Below are positions 44,444 to 53,595 of a DNA stretch of 64,000 nucleotides, piece by piece (the first letter of the stretch is position 1; each line of letters begins with the position of its first letter). This stretch comes from Sphingomonas abaci (GTDB taxonomy: Bacteria > Pseudomonadota > Alphaproteobacteria > Sphingomonadales > Sphingomonadaceae): contig NZ_JACHNY010000001.1 in NCBI RefSeq assembly GCF_014199625.1, forward strand, positions 682,001 to 746,000. The letters run 5' to 3'. The translations under genes and the position numbers were made by a program. The notes under the pieces were generated by a model. The model worked only from the letters and a program-made list of their open reading frames with translations. It was not told the origin of the DNA and searched no databases.

Positions 44444-44667
44444 TGCCGTTCGTCAGCATCCGCATTTCCGGCACGGCGACGCGCGACCAGAAGGCCGCGA
44501 TCGTCGCCGATGTCACCGACTCGCTGGTGCAGCGGCTGGGCAAGAACCCGGCCGCCGTCCAGATCGTGATCGAGGAAGTGCCGACCGAAAACTACGGGGC
44601 CGGCGGGCTGTTGCTCGCCGACCGCGACGCCGCGAAGGGAGACGCTGATGCGGTCCCCTCGCAATGA
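44443..44667 (+). CDS. 4-oxalocrotonate tautomerase family protein
   Basis: 74 residues. After Met removal Pro1 would be the catalytic base ([10 protein letters not shown]), as in all tautomerase-superfamily enzymes. Arg and the VIEEVPTENYGAGG segment match the usual core, though the GAGG part reads close to the 4-OT GIGG. It overlaps nusA by TGATG and the ylxR-like gene by 20 nt. This position, in the middle of a transcription-translation operon, is unexpected; its substrate cannot be guessed from context. Confidence 0.85.
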   Translation: MPFVSIRISGTATRDQKAAIVADVTDSLVQRLGKNPAAVQIVIEEVPTENYGAGGLLLADRDAAKGDADAVPSQ

Positions 44668-45409
44668 GACCCGTTCGCTAAACCAGCGCGCGCAAGCCGA
44701 CATCGACGGTCCGGTCCGCAAGTGCATCCTGTCGCAGGATCGCGCCTCGCCCACCGCGCTGATCCGGCTCGCCCTGTCGCCCGACGGCGTGATCCTGCCA
44801 GATGTGCGCGCCAAGGCTCCGGGCCGGGGCGCGTGGATCGGCGTCGATCGCGCCGAGCTGGAAGTGGCGCTGGCCAAGGGCCGGTTGCGCGGCGCCTTGT
44901 CACGCGCGTTCAAGACCGGCGCTTTGACCATCCCCGACGATCTGCCGCAGCTGATCGAGTCCGCGCTGGAGCGCAACGCGCTCGACCGGCTGGGGCTGGA
45001 GGCGAAGGCGGGCACGCTGGTCACCGGATCCGACCGGATCGAAACGGCGGCGCGCTCCGGGCAGCTCCAGGCGCTCTATCATGCCGCCGATGCGCGTGAG
45101 GACGGGCGGCGCAAGCTGGCCCAGGCCTGGCGCGTCGGCAGCGATCGTGAAGGTTCCGATCTCAGGGGCTTGGCGTTACCGGTCGAACGCACCATATTGT
45201 CGTTGGCGCTGGGCCGCGAAAATGTGGTACACATCGCCCTGACCGACCGGCACGCAGCGAAGCGGGTGAGCGAAGCGCTCGACCGATGGCTGCATTTCAT
45301 CGGATCCGAATCCTTATCGGCCCCTTGCGGAACGGCCCCGCAAGGCGCATCGGCGCCCGGTTCAGACCCGGCGTCTCCGGCCGTAGACGTACGCGAGGAA
45401 TTTGAGTGA
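44648..45409 (+). CDS. YlxR (DUF448) RNA-binding protein fused to an L7Ae-like domain
   Basis: 253 residues. Residues ~20-85 are a YlxR domain ([30 protein letters not shown], then KAPGRGAWI). Residues ~100-200 resemble the ribosomal L7Ae/YlxQ-type fold, a fusion common in alphaproteobacteria. A low-complexity tail follows. It lies between nusA and infB, as ylxR does broadly, and overlaps infB by GTGA. Probably an RNA-binding partner of the translation/antitermination machinery. Confidence 0.88.
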   Translation: MRSPRNETRSLNQRAQADIDGPVRKCILSQDRASPTALIRLALSPDGVILPDVRAKAPGRGAWIGVDRAELEVALAKGRLRGALSRAFKTGALTIPDDLPQLIESALERNALDRLGLEAKAGTLVTGSDRIETAARSGQLQALYHAADAREDGRRKLAQAWRVGSDREGSDLRGLALPVERTILSLALGRENVVHIALTDRHAAKRVSEALDRWLHFIGSESLSAPCGTAPQGASAPGSDPASPAVDVREEFE

Positions 45410-48303
45410 GCGAAACCGACAACGACAAGCCGAAGCTGGGCATGCGCGCGCCGCTGGGACTTCGCCGCACGGTGGAGACCGGCAAGGTGAAGCAGAGCTT
45501 CAGCCACGGCCGCTCGAACACGGTGATCGTCGAGACCAAGAAGGCGCGGACGTTCCGTCGCCCCGGGGAAGCCGCGCCTGCGGGCGAGGCGACGACGCCG
45601 GCCCCGGCCGCCGAAGTGGCGGTCGCGGCCCCGACGCCGGCCGCGCCCCCCGCGCCGGCCCCGCGCCCGGCACCGGCCAACGAGACCCCGCAGGAGCGGC
45701 AGGCCCGCCTGCTGCGCGAGGCGGAAGAGCAGCGGATGCACGCGCTGGAAGACGCGCGTCGCCGCGAGGACCAGGAGCGCGCCCGCGCCGCCGAGGAGGA
45801 GCGCCAGCGCGCCGCCGAACGGGCGCAGGCCGCGGCAGAGGCTGCCGCCAAGGCGGCCGAGCCGGCCCCCGCCCCGACGCCGGCTCCGGCGTCGGAGCCG
45901 GCCCCCGCGCCCGCACCGGTCGCCCCCCAGGTCGTGGCCGCGCCGCCCGCGCCCCCCGCCCCGCCGATCACGGTGGCGACGCCGGCCGGTCGTGGCTTCC
46001 GTCCGGTCGAGCGGCCGGTAATCCCGGCCCCCGCCCCCAAGGCAGACACGCCGGCGCCCGCGCCGGCTCCCGCACCGGCACCGGCTCCCACGCCGGCCCC
46101 CGCCCCTGTGGCGGCGCGTCCGGCCCCGGCCCCGGCACCCACCCCGGCGCGTCCGGTGGTCGAGCTGGCGCGCGATCCGTCGATGCCGGCCCCGCGCCGC
46201 TTCTCGCCGGTCGCGCGGCCCGAGCGTCCTCCGCCGCCCGCGCCCAAGCCGGCCGAGAAGCCTGCCGCCGCCGCCGCGCCGACCCCGGCTGCAAAGCCAG
46301 CCGAATCGTCGACGGCCCAGCCGCGCAGCTTCACCTCGGGTGCGGCGACGCCGCGCGCCGGGGCTCCCGCCACGCGGCCGCAGCAGCGCGACCGTCGCGG
46401 TGACGAGCGTCGTGGCGGCAAGCTGACCGTCAACCGTGCGCTCGGCAACGACGATGGCGCGCGCGCCCGTTCTCTCGCCGCGTTGAAGCGCGCGCGCGAG
46501 AAGGAGAAGCGTTCCTTCGGCGGCCCGCGCGAGCCGCAGGTCAAGCAGGTCCGCGACGTGCAGGTGCCCGAGGCGATCACCGTGCAGGAACTCGCCAACC
46601 GCATGGCCGAAAAGGGTGCGGACCTGGTCAAGACGCTGTTCAAGATGGGCATGCCCGTCACCATGACGCAGACGATCGACCAGGATACGGCCGAGCTGCT
46701 GGTGACCGAGTTCGGGCACAACATCGTCCGCGTTTCCGACAGCGACGTCGACCTGGCGGTCGACACCGCCGAGGATGCGGCCGAGGCGCTGCGCCCGCGT
46801 CCCCCCGTGGTCACGATCATGGGCCATGTCGACCATGGCAAGACCTCGTTGCTCGACGCGCTGCGCGGCACCGATGTGGTGCGCGGCGAGGCCGGCGGCA
46901 TCACCCAGCATATCGGCGCCTATCAGGTCACGCTAAAGGACAAGTCGAAGGTCACCTTCCTCGACACGCCCGGCCACGAGGCCTTCACCCAGATGCGCGC
47001 GCGCGGTGCCGACGTCACGGATATCGTGGTGCTGGTGGTTGCGGCCGATGACGGGCTGATGCCGCAGACGATCGAGGCGATCAACCACACCAAGGCGGCC
47101 GGCGTGCCGATGATCGTGGCGATCAACAAGATCGACAAGCACGAGGCCAATGCCCAGAAGGTGCGCGAGCGCCTGCTGAGCGAGGAAGTGGTGGTCGAGG
47201 AGATGGGCGGCGACGTCCAGGACGTCGAGGTGTCGGCGCTCAAGAAGATCGGGCTGGATACGCTGATCGAGAAGATCCAGCTCCAGGCCGAGCTGATGGA
47301 GCTGTCCGCCAACCCGAACCGCCCGGCCGACGGCACGGTGATCGAGGCCAAGCTGGACAAGGGCCGTGGCCCGGTCGCGACCATCCTGGTCAATCGCGGC
47401 ACGCTGAAGGTCGGCGACGTGTTCGTTGTCGGCGCGGAGAGCGGTCGCGTCCGCGCGCTGGTCGACGACAAGGGTCGCCAGATCAAGGAAGCGGGCCCGT
47501 CCATGCCGGTCGAGGTGCTCGGCCTGTCGGGCGTACCGTCGGCGGGCGACCCGCTGCAGGTGGTCGAGAACGAGGCGCGGGCGCGCGAAGTGGCGGAATA
47601 TCGCCAGGGCGTGCTGACCCAGAAGCGCACCACCTCGGCCCCGGCCAGCCTGGAGTCGATGTTCTCGGCGCTGCGCCAGAACCAGGCGGCGGAATATCCG
47701 CTGGTGGTGAAGGCGGATACGCAAGGCACGGTCGAGGCGATCGTGGCGTCGATCAACAAGATCTCGACCGATCTGATCCGCGCCCGCATCCTGCATTCGG
47801 GCGTCGGTGGCATCACCGAGAGCGACGTGACGCTGGCGGGCGCGTCGGGCGCGCCGATCGTCGGCTTCAATGTCCGCGCCAATGCCAAGGCGCGCGAGAT
47901 CGCCGAGCGGCAGAAGGTGGCGTTGAAATATTACGACGTCATCTACGACCTGATTGACGAGATTCGCGCCGGCATGGCCGGGCAGCTCGGGCCGGAGGCG
48001 TTCGAGACGGTGGTCGGCCGCGCCGAGATCCGCGAGGTCTTCTCCGCGGGCAAGCATGGCAAGGCGGCTGGTCTGCTGGTCGTCGACGGCGTCATCCGCA
48101 AGGCGCTCAAGGCGCGCATCATGCGCAACGACGTCATCATCTATCAGGGTGAGATCGCGTCGCTGCGCCGCTTCAAGGACGATGTCGCTGAAGTGCGCGC
48201 CGGCCTGGAGTGCGGCGTGACCTTCTCGAACAATTTCGTGGATATCCGCTCCGGCGACTATCTCGAAACCTTCGAGGTCGAGCTGCGCGAGCGCACCCTA
48301 TAA
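45406..48303 (+). CDS. infB: translation initiation factor IF-2
   Basis: 965 residues, GTG start 45406 coupled to the ylxR-like gene. A helical N-terminus is followed by a long charged/Ala-Pro-rich linker (~50-330), the IF2_N-like helix region ([16 protein letters not shown]), the GTPase domain with GHVDHGKT (~473-480), DTPGHEAF and NKID, and the C-terminal domains II-IV ending in [14 protein letters not shown]. It places initiator tRNA on the 30S subunit. The Ala-Pro linker is long and highly repetitive but not broken. Confidence 0.97.
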   Translation: MSETDNDKPKLGMRAPLGLRRTVETGKVKQSFSHGRSNTVIVETKKARTFRRPGEAAPAGEATTPAPAAEVAVAAPTPAAPPAPAPRPAPANETPQERQARLLREAEEQRMHALEDARRREDQERARAAEEERQRAAERAQAAAEAAAKAAEPAPAPTPAPASEPAPAPAPVAPQVVAAPPAPPAPPITVATPAGRGFRPVERPVIPAPAPKADTPAPAPAPAPAPAPTPAPAPVAARPAPAPAPTPARPVVELARDPSMPAPRRFSPVARPERPPPPAPKPAEKPAAAAAPTPAAKPAESSTAQPRSFTSGAATPRAGAPATRPQQRDRRGDERRGGKLTVNRALGNDDGARARSLAALKRAREKEKRSFGGPREPQVKQVRDVQVPEAITVQELANRMAEKGADLVKTLFKMGMPVTMTQTIDQDTAELLVTEFGHNIVRVSDSDVDLAVDTAEDAAEALRPRPPVVTIMGHVDHGKTSLLDALRGTDVVRGEAGGITQHIGAYQVTLKDKSKVTFLDTPGHEAFTQMRARGADVTDIVVLVVAADDGLMPQTIEAINHTKAAGVPMIVAINKIDKHEANAQKVRERLLSEEVVVEEMGGDVQDVEVSALKKIGLDTLIEKIQLQAELMELSANPNRPADGTVIEAKLDKGRGPVATILVNRGTLKVGDVFVVGAESGRVRALVDDKGRQIKEAGPSMPVEVLGLSGVPSAGDPLQVVENEARAREVAEYRQGVLTQKRTTSAPASLESMFSALRQNQAAEYPLVVKADTQGTVEAIVASINKISTDLIRARILHSGVGGITESDVTLAGASGAPIVGFNVRANAKAREIAERQKVALKYYDVIYDLIDEIRAGMAGQLGPEAFETVVGRAEIREVFSAGKHGKAAGLLVVDGVIRKALKARIMRNDVIIYQGEIASLRRFKDDVAEVRAGLECGVTFSNNFVDIRSGDYLETFEVELRERTL

Positions 48304-48311
48304 GCGGGCGC

Positions 48312-48357
48312 GCGACCGGTGGCGGCCTTGCCGCCGCCGGTCGCCCCCGGATTTTTT
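48312..48357 (+). terminator. terminator-like hairpin between infB and rbfA
   Basis: A 15-bp stem with one G-T pair (arms 48312-48326 and 48330-48344) and a 3-nt loop, then six T at 48352-48357. Seven bases separate stem and T-run, so termination may be partial and rbfA could still be read from the operon. Confidence 0.55.
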
Positions 48358-48389
48358 CGCCGCCCGCAGACCGGCGGTGCAGGACGACC

Positions 48390-48785
48390 ATGAAACATCA
48401 AAGCGACGCCGCCCCCGAAAAGTCCGTCCGCACGCTGCGCGTCGGCGAGCAGGTGCGGCATATCCTGTCCGAAATCCTGCAGCGCGGCGACGTGCATGAC
48501 GACGTGCTGTCCAAGCATATGGTGTCAGTGACCGAGGTGCGCATGTCGCCCGATCTGCGTCACGCCACGGTGTTCGTGAAGCCGTTGCTCGGCAAGGACG
48601 AGGCGGCGGTGCTGAAGGCGCTGCGCACCAACACCGCCTATCTGCAGCGCGAGGTCGCGACGCGGATCAAGATGAAATATGCCGCGAAGCTCAAGTTCCT
48701 GGCGGACGAGAGCTTCGACGAGGGCAGCCATATCGACCAGCTGCTGCGCGCGCCGCAGGTGGCGCGGGACCTGGGCGAGGAGTGA
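48390..48785 (+). CDS. rbfA: 30S ribosome-binding factor RbfA
   Basis: 131 residues. RbfA assists late 16S rRNA maturation. Recognisable pieces: [37 protein letters not shown], and [19 protein letters not shown]. Usual place directly after infB. ATG 48390 has AGGACG upstream. Confidence 0.95.
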   Translation: MKHQSDAAPEKSVRTLRVGEQVRHILSEILQRGDVHDDVLSKHMVSVTEVRMSPDLRHATVFVKPLLGKDEAAVLKALRTNTAYLQREVATRIKMKYAAKLKFLADESFDEGSHIDQLLRAPQVARDLGEE

Positions 48786-48835
48786 TCGCAGCCCCGTCCG
48801 GCAGATAGGTTAAGCCAAACCTGTCCGCCAATGTG

Positions 48836-48857
48836 TTCCCCGACGAAGGCCGGGTAA
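48836..48857 (+). repeat. dispersed palindromic repeat, copy B1 (diverged)
   Basis: TTCCCCGACGAAGGCCGGGT, one or two changes from the CCCCGGCGAAGGCCGGGG type, in the rbfA-wrbA gap. It pairs in inverted orientation with the copy at 48918-48935. Confidence 0.65.
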
Positions 48858-48917
48858 CGATTGGGAAGGTGGCTGTACCGGAGCGCTGCGCGTCATCACA
48901 AGCGTCCCCGAACTGGA

Positions 48918-48935
48918 CCCCGGCCTTCGCCGGGG
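48918..48935 (-). repeat. dispersed palindromic repeat, copy B2 (inverted)
   Basis: CCCCGGCCTTCGCCGGGG with AACTGGA before it and AAC after it. With copy B1 it repeats the inverted-pair arrangement seen at 31639-31722, here about 80 bp centre to centre, again between convergent genes. Confidence 0.75.
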
Positions 48936-49019
48936 AACAAGAACCTATAAGTTCGCGAGCGGTCACGCCTCACGAACCGGTCGCGGGGCGTCAGCTTTCG
49001 CCGACACCCCGCTTCCCAA

Positions 49020-49622
49020 TCAACCGAACAGCTTCGCCGCCGTCTCGGCAATCCGCTTGCCCTGATAGCGCGCGCCGGCCAGCTCCTCGGCATGCGGCTG
49101 GCGGCTGCCGTCGCCATCCGCGATCGTCGTCGCGCCATACGGCGAGCCGCCCAGCACCTCGGCGACGCCCATCTGGCCCTGGAAGCCATAATCCAGGCCG
49201 ACGATCGTCATGCCATGGTGCAGCAGGTTGGTGATGATGGAAAACAGCGTCGTCTCCTGCCCGCCATGCTGGCTGGCGGTCGAGGTGAACGCGCCGCCGA
49301 CCTTGCCGATCAGCTTGCCCTGAAACCACAGGCCGCCGGTCGTGTCCCAGAAGGCCGCCATCTGGCTGGGCATCCGGCCATAGCGGGTCGGCGCGCCGAC
49401 GATGATCGCGTCATAGTCCGCCAGCGCGTCCGGCCCTTCGATCAGCGGGTGGGCGGTGTCGGTCTTGAAATGCGCGGCCTCGACCACCGCCTGCGGCGCG
49501 GTCTCGGCGACGCGACGGATATCGACCTGCGCGCCGGCTTCACGCGCGCCCTCGGCGACGGCATCGGCCATCTGCTCGATATGGCCATAGGACGAATAGT
49601 ATAGCACCAGAACCTTGGTCAT
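49020..49622 (-). CDS. wrbA: NAD(P)H:quinone oxidoreductase, WrbA type
   Basis: 200 residues of the flavodoxin-like WrbA family. FMN-binding loops: [22 protein letters not shown] and TASQHGGQE. It reduces quinones by two electrons, avoiding semiquinone radicals. It lies 43 nt downstream of a pirin gene on the same strand, probably in one operon controlled by the divergent LysR regulator. Confidence 0.95.
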   Translation of the reverse strand: MTKVLVLYYSSYGHIEQMADAVAEGAREAGAQVDIRRVAETAPQAVVEAAHFKTDTAHPLIEGPDALADYDAIIVGAPTRYGRMPSQMAAFWDTTGGLWFQGKLIGKVGGAFTSTASQHGGQETTLFSIITNLLHHGMTIVGLDYGFQGQMGVAEVLGGSPYGATTIADGDGSRQPHAEELAGARYQGKRIAETAAKLFG

Positions 49623-49665
49623 CGGTCACTCCTTCTCGAAACAGTTCAGCGATCCCGGCTGAGGA

Positions 49666-50382
49666 TCATTCGGCGTCGACCAAGACGATCTCGGCGTCCT
49701 CGGTGGCCGCAATCTGATAGGTGCGGCCGCCCGACAGCGCCGCGCCGTCGCGGGCGTCGAACGTCTGGCCGTCGATCGTGATCCGCCCGGTGGCGGGCAC
49801 CAGATAGGCGTGGCGGCCGGGCTCCACGATATGGCTGGTCGCCTCGCCCGCCTTCAGCGTCGCGCCCATCACCCGCGCCCTGGCCAGGATCGGCAGCGCA
49901 TCCGCATCCTCGGCGAAACCGGAGGCCAGCGTCACGAACCGGCCCGAACGCTCGCCCCTGGGAAACGGCTTGGCGCCCCAATGCGGCTCGCCGCCCCGGC
50001 TGGTCGGCTCGATCCAGATCTGGAACAGCGTGGTCGGCTCGTCCTCCAGATTATATTCCGCATGACGGACGCCCGATCCGGCGCTCATCACCTGCACGTC
50101 GCCGGCGGCGGTGCGGCCCGTGTTGCCCAGCGAGTCCTGGTGGGTGATCGCGCCGCTGCGGACATAGGTGACGATCTCCATGTCGCGGTGCGGATGCGGC
50201 GGGAAGCCGCTCTGCGGCGCGATGACATCGTCGTTCCACACCCGGATCGCGCCCCAGCCCATCCGCTCGGGATCATGATAGCCGGCGAAGGAGAAATGAT
50301 GCCGCGCGTCGAGCCAGCCATGGTTCGCATGGCCCAGCGTGGCGAAGGCGCGGCGGTCGATGGTCGTGATCGTGTCGGACAT
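49666..50382 (-). CDS. pirin family protein
   Basis: 238 residues, bicupin fold. Metal ligands appear in PHPHRDMEIV (HxH) and SGVRHAEYN (H, E). Bacterial pirins include quercetin 2,3-dioxygenase-like enzymes and redox regulators. ATG 50382 has AGGAG upstream; the long open frame further upstream is not coding. Divergent from a LysR gene with a palindrome between, a classical regulator-target layout. Confidence 0.93.
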   Translation of the reverse strand: MSDTITTIDRRAFATLGHANHGWLDARHHFSFAGYHDPERMGWGAIRVWNDDVIAPQSGFPPHPHRDMEIVTYVRSGAITHQDSLGNTGRTAAGDVQVMSAGSGVRHAEYNLEDEPTTLFQIWIEPTSRGGEPHWGAKPFPRGERSGRFVTLASGFAEDADALPILARARVMGATLKAGEATSHIVEPGRHAYLVPATGRITIDGQTFDARDGAALSGGRTYQIAATEDAEIVLVDAE

Positions 50383-50436
50383 GATGTCGAACTCCTGTGA
50401 TGCCGCCAAGATAAGCGCTTGGCGGGTCGCGTAAAC

Positions 50437-50462
50437 GGAAACGGTGGAAACCGATCGTTTCC
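50437..50462. promoter_or_regulatory. LysR-type operator between pirin and lysR-family gene
   Basis: GGAAACG (50437-50443) and CGTTTCC (50456-50462) form a perfect 7-bp inverted repeat separated by 12 nt; a second GGAAAC lies inside. It sits midway between divergent starts at 50382 and 50497, where a LysR regulator normally binds. Confidence 0.6.
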
Positions 50463-50496
50463 GGAGATAAGCATCCCGCGAAGGAGCACTGCCGCC

Positions 50497-51432
50497 ATGC
50501 GTCTGCCGGATTTGGAAGCCTGGGCGATCTTCGCCGCAGTGGCGGAGCATCGCTCGTTCAGCGGCGCGGCCGCCGCGATCGGCCTCAGCAAGGCGACCGT
50601 GTCCAAGGCGGTGTCGCGGCTGGAGGCGCAGATCGGCCAGTCGCTGTTCCATCGCACCTCGCGGCGCTTGGCGCTGACCGAGGCGGGGCGGCCGCTCGCC
50701 GATCATGCCGCGCGCCTGCTGGCGGAGGCGCGCGCCGCCGAGGAGGCCGCGCACGACGCCGCCGCCTCCCCCGCCGGCCGGGTACGGCTCGCCGTGCCGA
50801 TGAGCTTCGGCATCGCCAATGTCGCGCCCCTGGTCGCGCGTTTCCTGGCGCAGCATCCGGGCGTGGAGATCGACCTGCACTTGTCGGACGCCCGTATCGA
50901 CATCGTCGCCGAGGGCTTCGACGTGGCGCTGCGCATCGGCGACCTGGCCGACAGTTCGCTGCGCGCCCGCCGGCTGTGCGGCATCGCCAGCCATATCGTC
51001 GCCGCCCCCGCCTATCTGGCCGCCGCCGGCGCGCCCGCGCATCCGGGCGACCTGACCGGCCACCGGCTGCTCGGCTACGCCAATGCCCCCGGACCCTGGC
51101 GGTTCGCCGATGCGGAGGGGACGGTGTTGACGGTGCGCGTCGATGGGCCGCTGACCGCCAATAGCGGCGACGCGCTGGTGCCGGCGCTGCTCCAGGGACT
51201 GGGCATTGCACGGCTGCCCGGCTTCATCGTCGGACCGCATCTGGCCAGTGGCGCATTGGTCGCGATTCTGCCGGACTGGACGCCGCCGGCGATCGGGTTG
51301 CACCTGCTCACCCCGCCCAGCCCCCTGCGCCCGGTGCGGGTCGAGGCGCTGATCGCCTTTCTCGCCGAGCATCTGCGCGATCCTTGCGCCGCCGCGACAA
51401 GACCTGTCGCGGGCGGCCAAGCTCTGCCATGA
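50497..51432 (+). CDS. LysR-family transcriptional regulator
   Basis: 311 residues from ATG 50497 with AAGGAG upstream. N-terminal helix-turn-helix (AIFAAVAEHRSFSGAAAAIGLSKATVSKAVSRLEAQIGQSLFHRTSRRL) and a periplasmic-binding-like effector domain. Subtype resembles regulators of quinone-responsive oxidoreductases. It probably controls the divergent pirin-wrbA genes through the palindrome at 50437-50462. Confidence 0.93.
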   Translation: MRLPDLEAWAIFAAVAEHRSFSGAAAAIGLSKATVSKAVSRLEAQIGQSLFHRTSRRLALTEAGRPLADHAARLLAEARAAEEAAHDAAASPAGRVRLAVPMSFGIANVAPLVARFLAQHPGVEIDLHLSDARIDIVAEGFDVALRIGDLADSSLRARRLCGIASHIVAAPAYLAAAGAPAHPGDLTGHRLLGYANAPGPWRFADAEGTVLTVRVDGPLTANSGDALVPALLQGLGIARLPGFIVGPHLASGALVAILPDWTPPAIGLHLLTPPSPLRPVRVEALIAFLAEHLRDPCAAATRPVAGGQALP

Positions 51433-51439
51433 TCGGCGC

Positions 51440-52579
51440 ATGAGCTTCGACGATCCCGCGATCCGGCCCGACCCGCCCGCCGGTCGCCTGGCCCCCGACG
51501 AGTCGGACGGCCGGTTCATCCGCCGCACCGTCATCCTGGTGGTGCTGGCGGCGGTGGTGCTGGCGCTGTGGCGGGCGAGCGACCTCCTGATCCTCGCCTT
51601 CGGCTCGGTGCTGGGCGCGACCGTGATCCATGCCTTTGCCGATCTCTATGGCCGCCGCCTCAAGATGCCGGGCAAGGCGGCGCTGGGCGCGGCGATGGCG
51701 ACCGTGCTGGCGGCGATCGCCTTCCTGGTCTGGCTGTTCGGCGTCGCCTTCCGCCAGCAGCTCAACGCGCTCGTCACCGCGCTGCCCGGCCTGATCGACC
51801 AGTTCGCGCGCTGGGCCAGCCAGTCGCCGGTGGGCGCCAAGATCGTCGATGCGGTGCGCGCCGCCTTTGCCGGCAGCCGCGTCGCGCAGGATATCGGCGG
51901 ACTGGCGCAGGGCACGGGCGAGCTGATCCTGAACGCGCTGCTCCTGCTGGTCGGCGCCTTCTTCTTCGCGGGCGATCCCAAGGTCTATGAGCGCGGCCTG
52001 TTGCTGCTGGTGCCGCCCAAGCACCGCCCGGCGGTGGAGGATGCGCTGGTCGACGTGGCGGTGACACTGCGCCTGTGGCTGCGATCGTCGCTGATCCTGA
52101 TGACGACGATGGGGGTGCTGGTCGGCATCGGCCTGGCGCTGTCGGGCGTGCCCTCCGCCGCTGCGCTCGGCCTGCTGGCGGGCCTGTCGGAATTCATCCC
52201 CTATGTCGGTCCGACCGCCGCGATGCTGCCCGCGCTCGGGCTGGCGGCGATCCACGGCACCGGGCCCGTCGTCGGGACGCTGGCGACCTATGCGATCGTG
52301 CGGCTGATCCAGACCAACTTCATTACCCCTTATGTTCAGCAACGCGTGATCTCGATCCCGCCCGCCATCACCGTTTTCGCGATCATCGGCATCGGCGTGG
52401 TCTTCGGAATCTTCGGCCTGTTCTTCTCGGCGGCGCTGCTGGTGGTGTTCTTCACCCTGATTCGCAGCCTGTACCTGCGCGAAGTGCTGGGCGAGCCGAT
52501 CCCGCGCGTCGTCCATCCATCGGACGTTCAGAAAAATGAAGCGAAGATGGAACGGCAAGCGTTTTCCGATCGTCTCTAA
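51440..52579 (+). CDS. AI-2E family transporter (YdgG/PerM-like)
   Basis: 379 residues with seven or eight membrane helices and the family core LSGVPSAAALGLLAGLSEFIPYVGPTAAMLPAL, followed by NFITPYVQQRVISIPPAITVFAIIG. The family includes AI-2 exporters but also Na+/H+ antiporter-like and unknown members, so quorum-sensing function should not be assumed. It starts 7 nt after the lysR-type gene. Its TAA stop is part of a CtrA box controlling the next gene. Confidence 0.88.
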   Translation: MSFDDPAIRPDPPAGRLAPDESDGRFIRRTVILVVLAAVVLALWRASDLLILAFGSVLGATVIHAFADLYGRRLKMPGKAALGAAMATVLAAIAFLVWLFGVAFRQQLNALVTALPGLIDQFARWASQSPVGAKIVDAVRAAFAGSRVAQDIGGLAQGTGELILNALLLLVGAFFFAGDPKVYERGLLLLVPPKHRPAVEDALVDVAVTLRLWLRSSLILMTTMGVLVGIGLALSGVPSAAALGLLAGLSEFIPYVGPTAAMLPALGLAAIHGTGPVVGTLATYAIVRLIQTNFITPYVQQRVISIPPAITVFAIIGIGVVFGIFGLFFSAALLVVFFTLIRSLYLREVLGEPIPRVVHPSDVQKNEAKMERQAFSDRL

Positions 52580-52590
52580 CCAGAAATTAA
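52576..52590 (+). promoter_or_regulatory. CtrA box upstream of ctrA
   Basis: CTAA (52576-52579), 7 nt, TTAA (52587-52590), followed by CC: one mismatch from TTAA-N7-TTAA, in good context. A separate TTAA half-site is at 52616-52619. It overlaps the stop of the upstream gene and lies ~90 nt before ctrA. Suggests autoregulation as in Caulobacter. Confidence 0.6.
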
Positions 52591-52620
52591 CCTTTTGCCT
52601 TCAGAGGTTCTTTGGTTAAT

Positions 52621-52640
52621 GAATCCGGGCCGACCGATTC
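52621..52640 (+). promoter_or_regulatory. two GANTC (CcrM) methylation sites in the ctrA leader
   Basis: GAATC (52621-52625) and GATTC (52636-52640). CcrM methylation of GANTC in the ctrA P1 promoter times ctrA expression in Caulobacter. Two sites 15 bp apart close to the CtrA box are consistent with similar replication-coupled control here. Confidence 0.45.
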
Positions 52641-52680
52641 CGTGGGATGGAATTGCCGGCTCGTGACAGGGGACTGGCTG

Positions 52681-53382
<702 letters not shown>

Positions 53383-53409
53383 ACAGGTTCACCCGTGGGG
53401 GGTTGATCG

Positions 53410-53442
53410 CCGCGCGTTCTCTCTGGGGACGCGCGGCTTTTC
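53410..53442 (+). terminator. intrinsic terminator after ctrA
   Basis: CCGCGCGT (53410-53417) pairs with ACGCGCGG (53429-53436) across an 11-nt loop, followed directly by CTTTTC. Located 28 nt after the ctrA stop. Confidence 0.7.
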
Positions 53443-53595
53443 ATGTTGGCGGGTGGTGGAGCCCGCTACTCGCTCCTGACAAGGGAGGTTTCAGGCCGCG
53501 GCCTGACCGAGGGTGTCACCGGCGGCGATCGACTCCGCTCCACCAGGCGACCCCCGCGAGGCTTCAACCACGCCTCCACTATCGGGGGGCATGCC

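Noticed and set aside
51440..52579. Quorum-sensing (AI-2 export) role for the AI-2E family protein
   Set aside because: The family is functionally mixed and no luxS or AI-2 gene is nearby; only the family name is supported.
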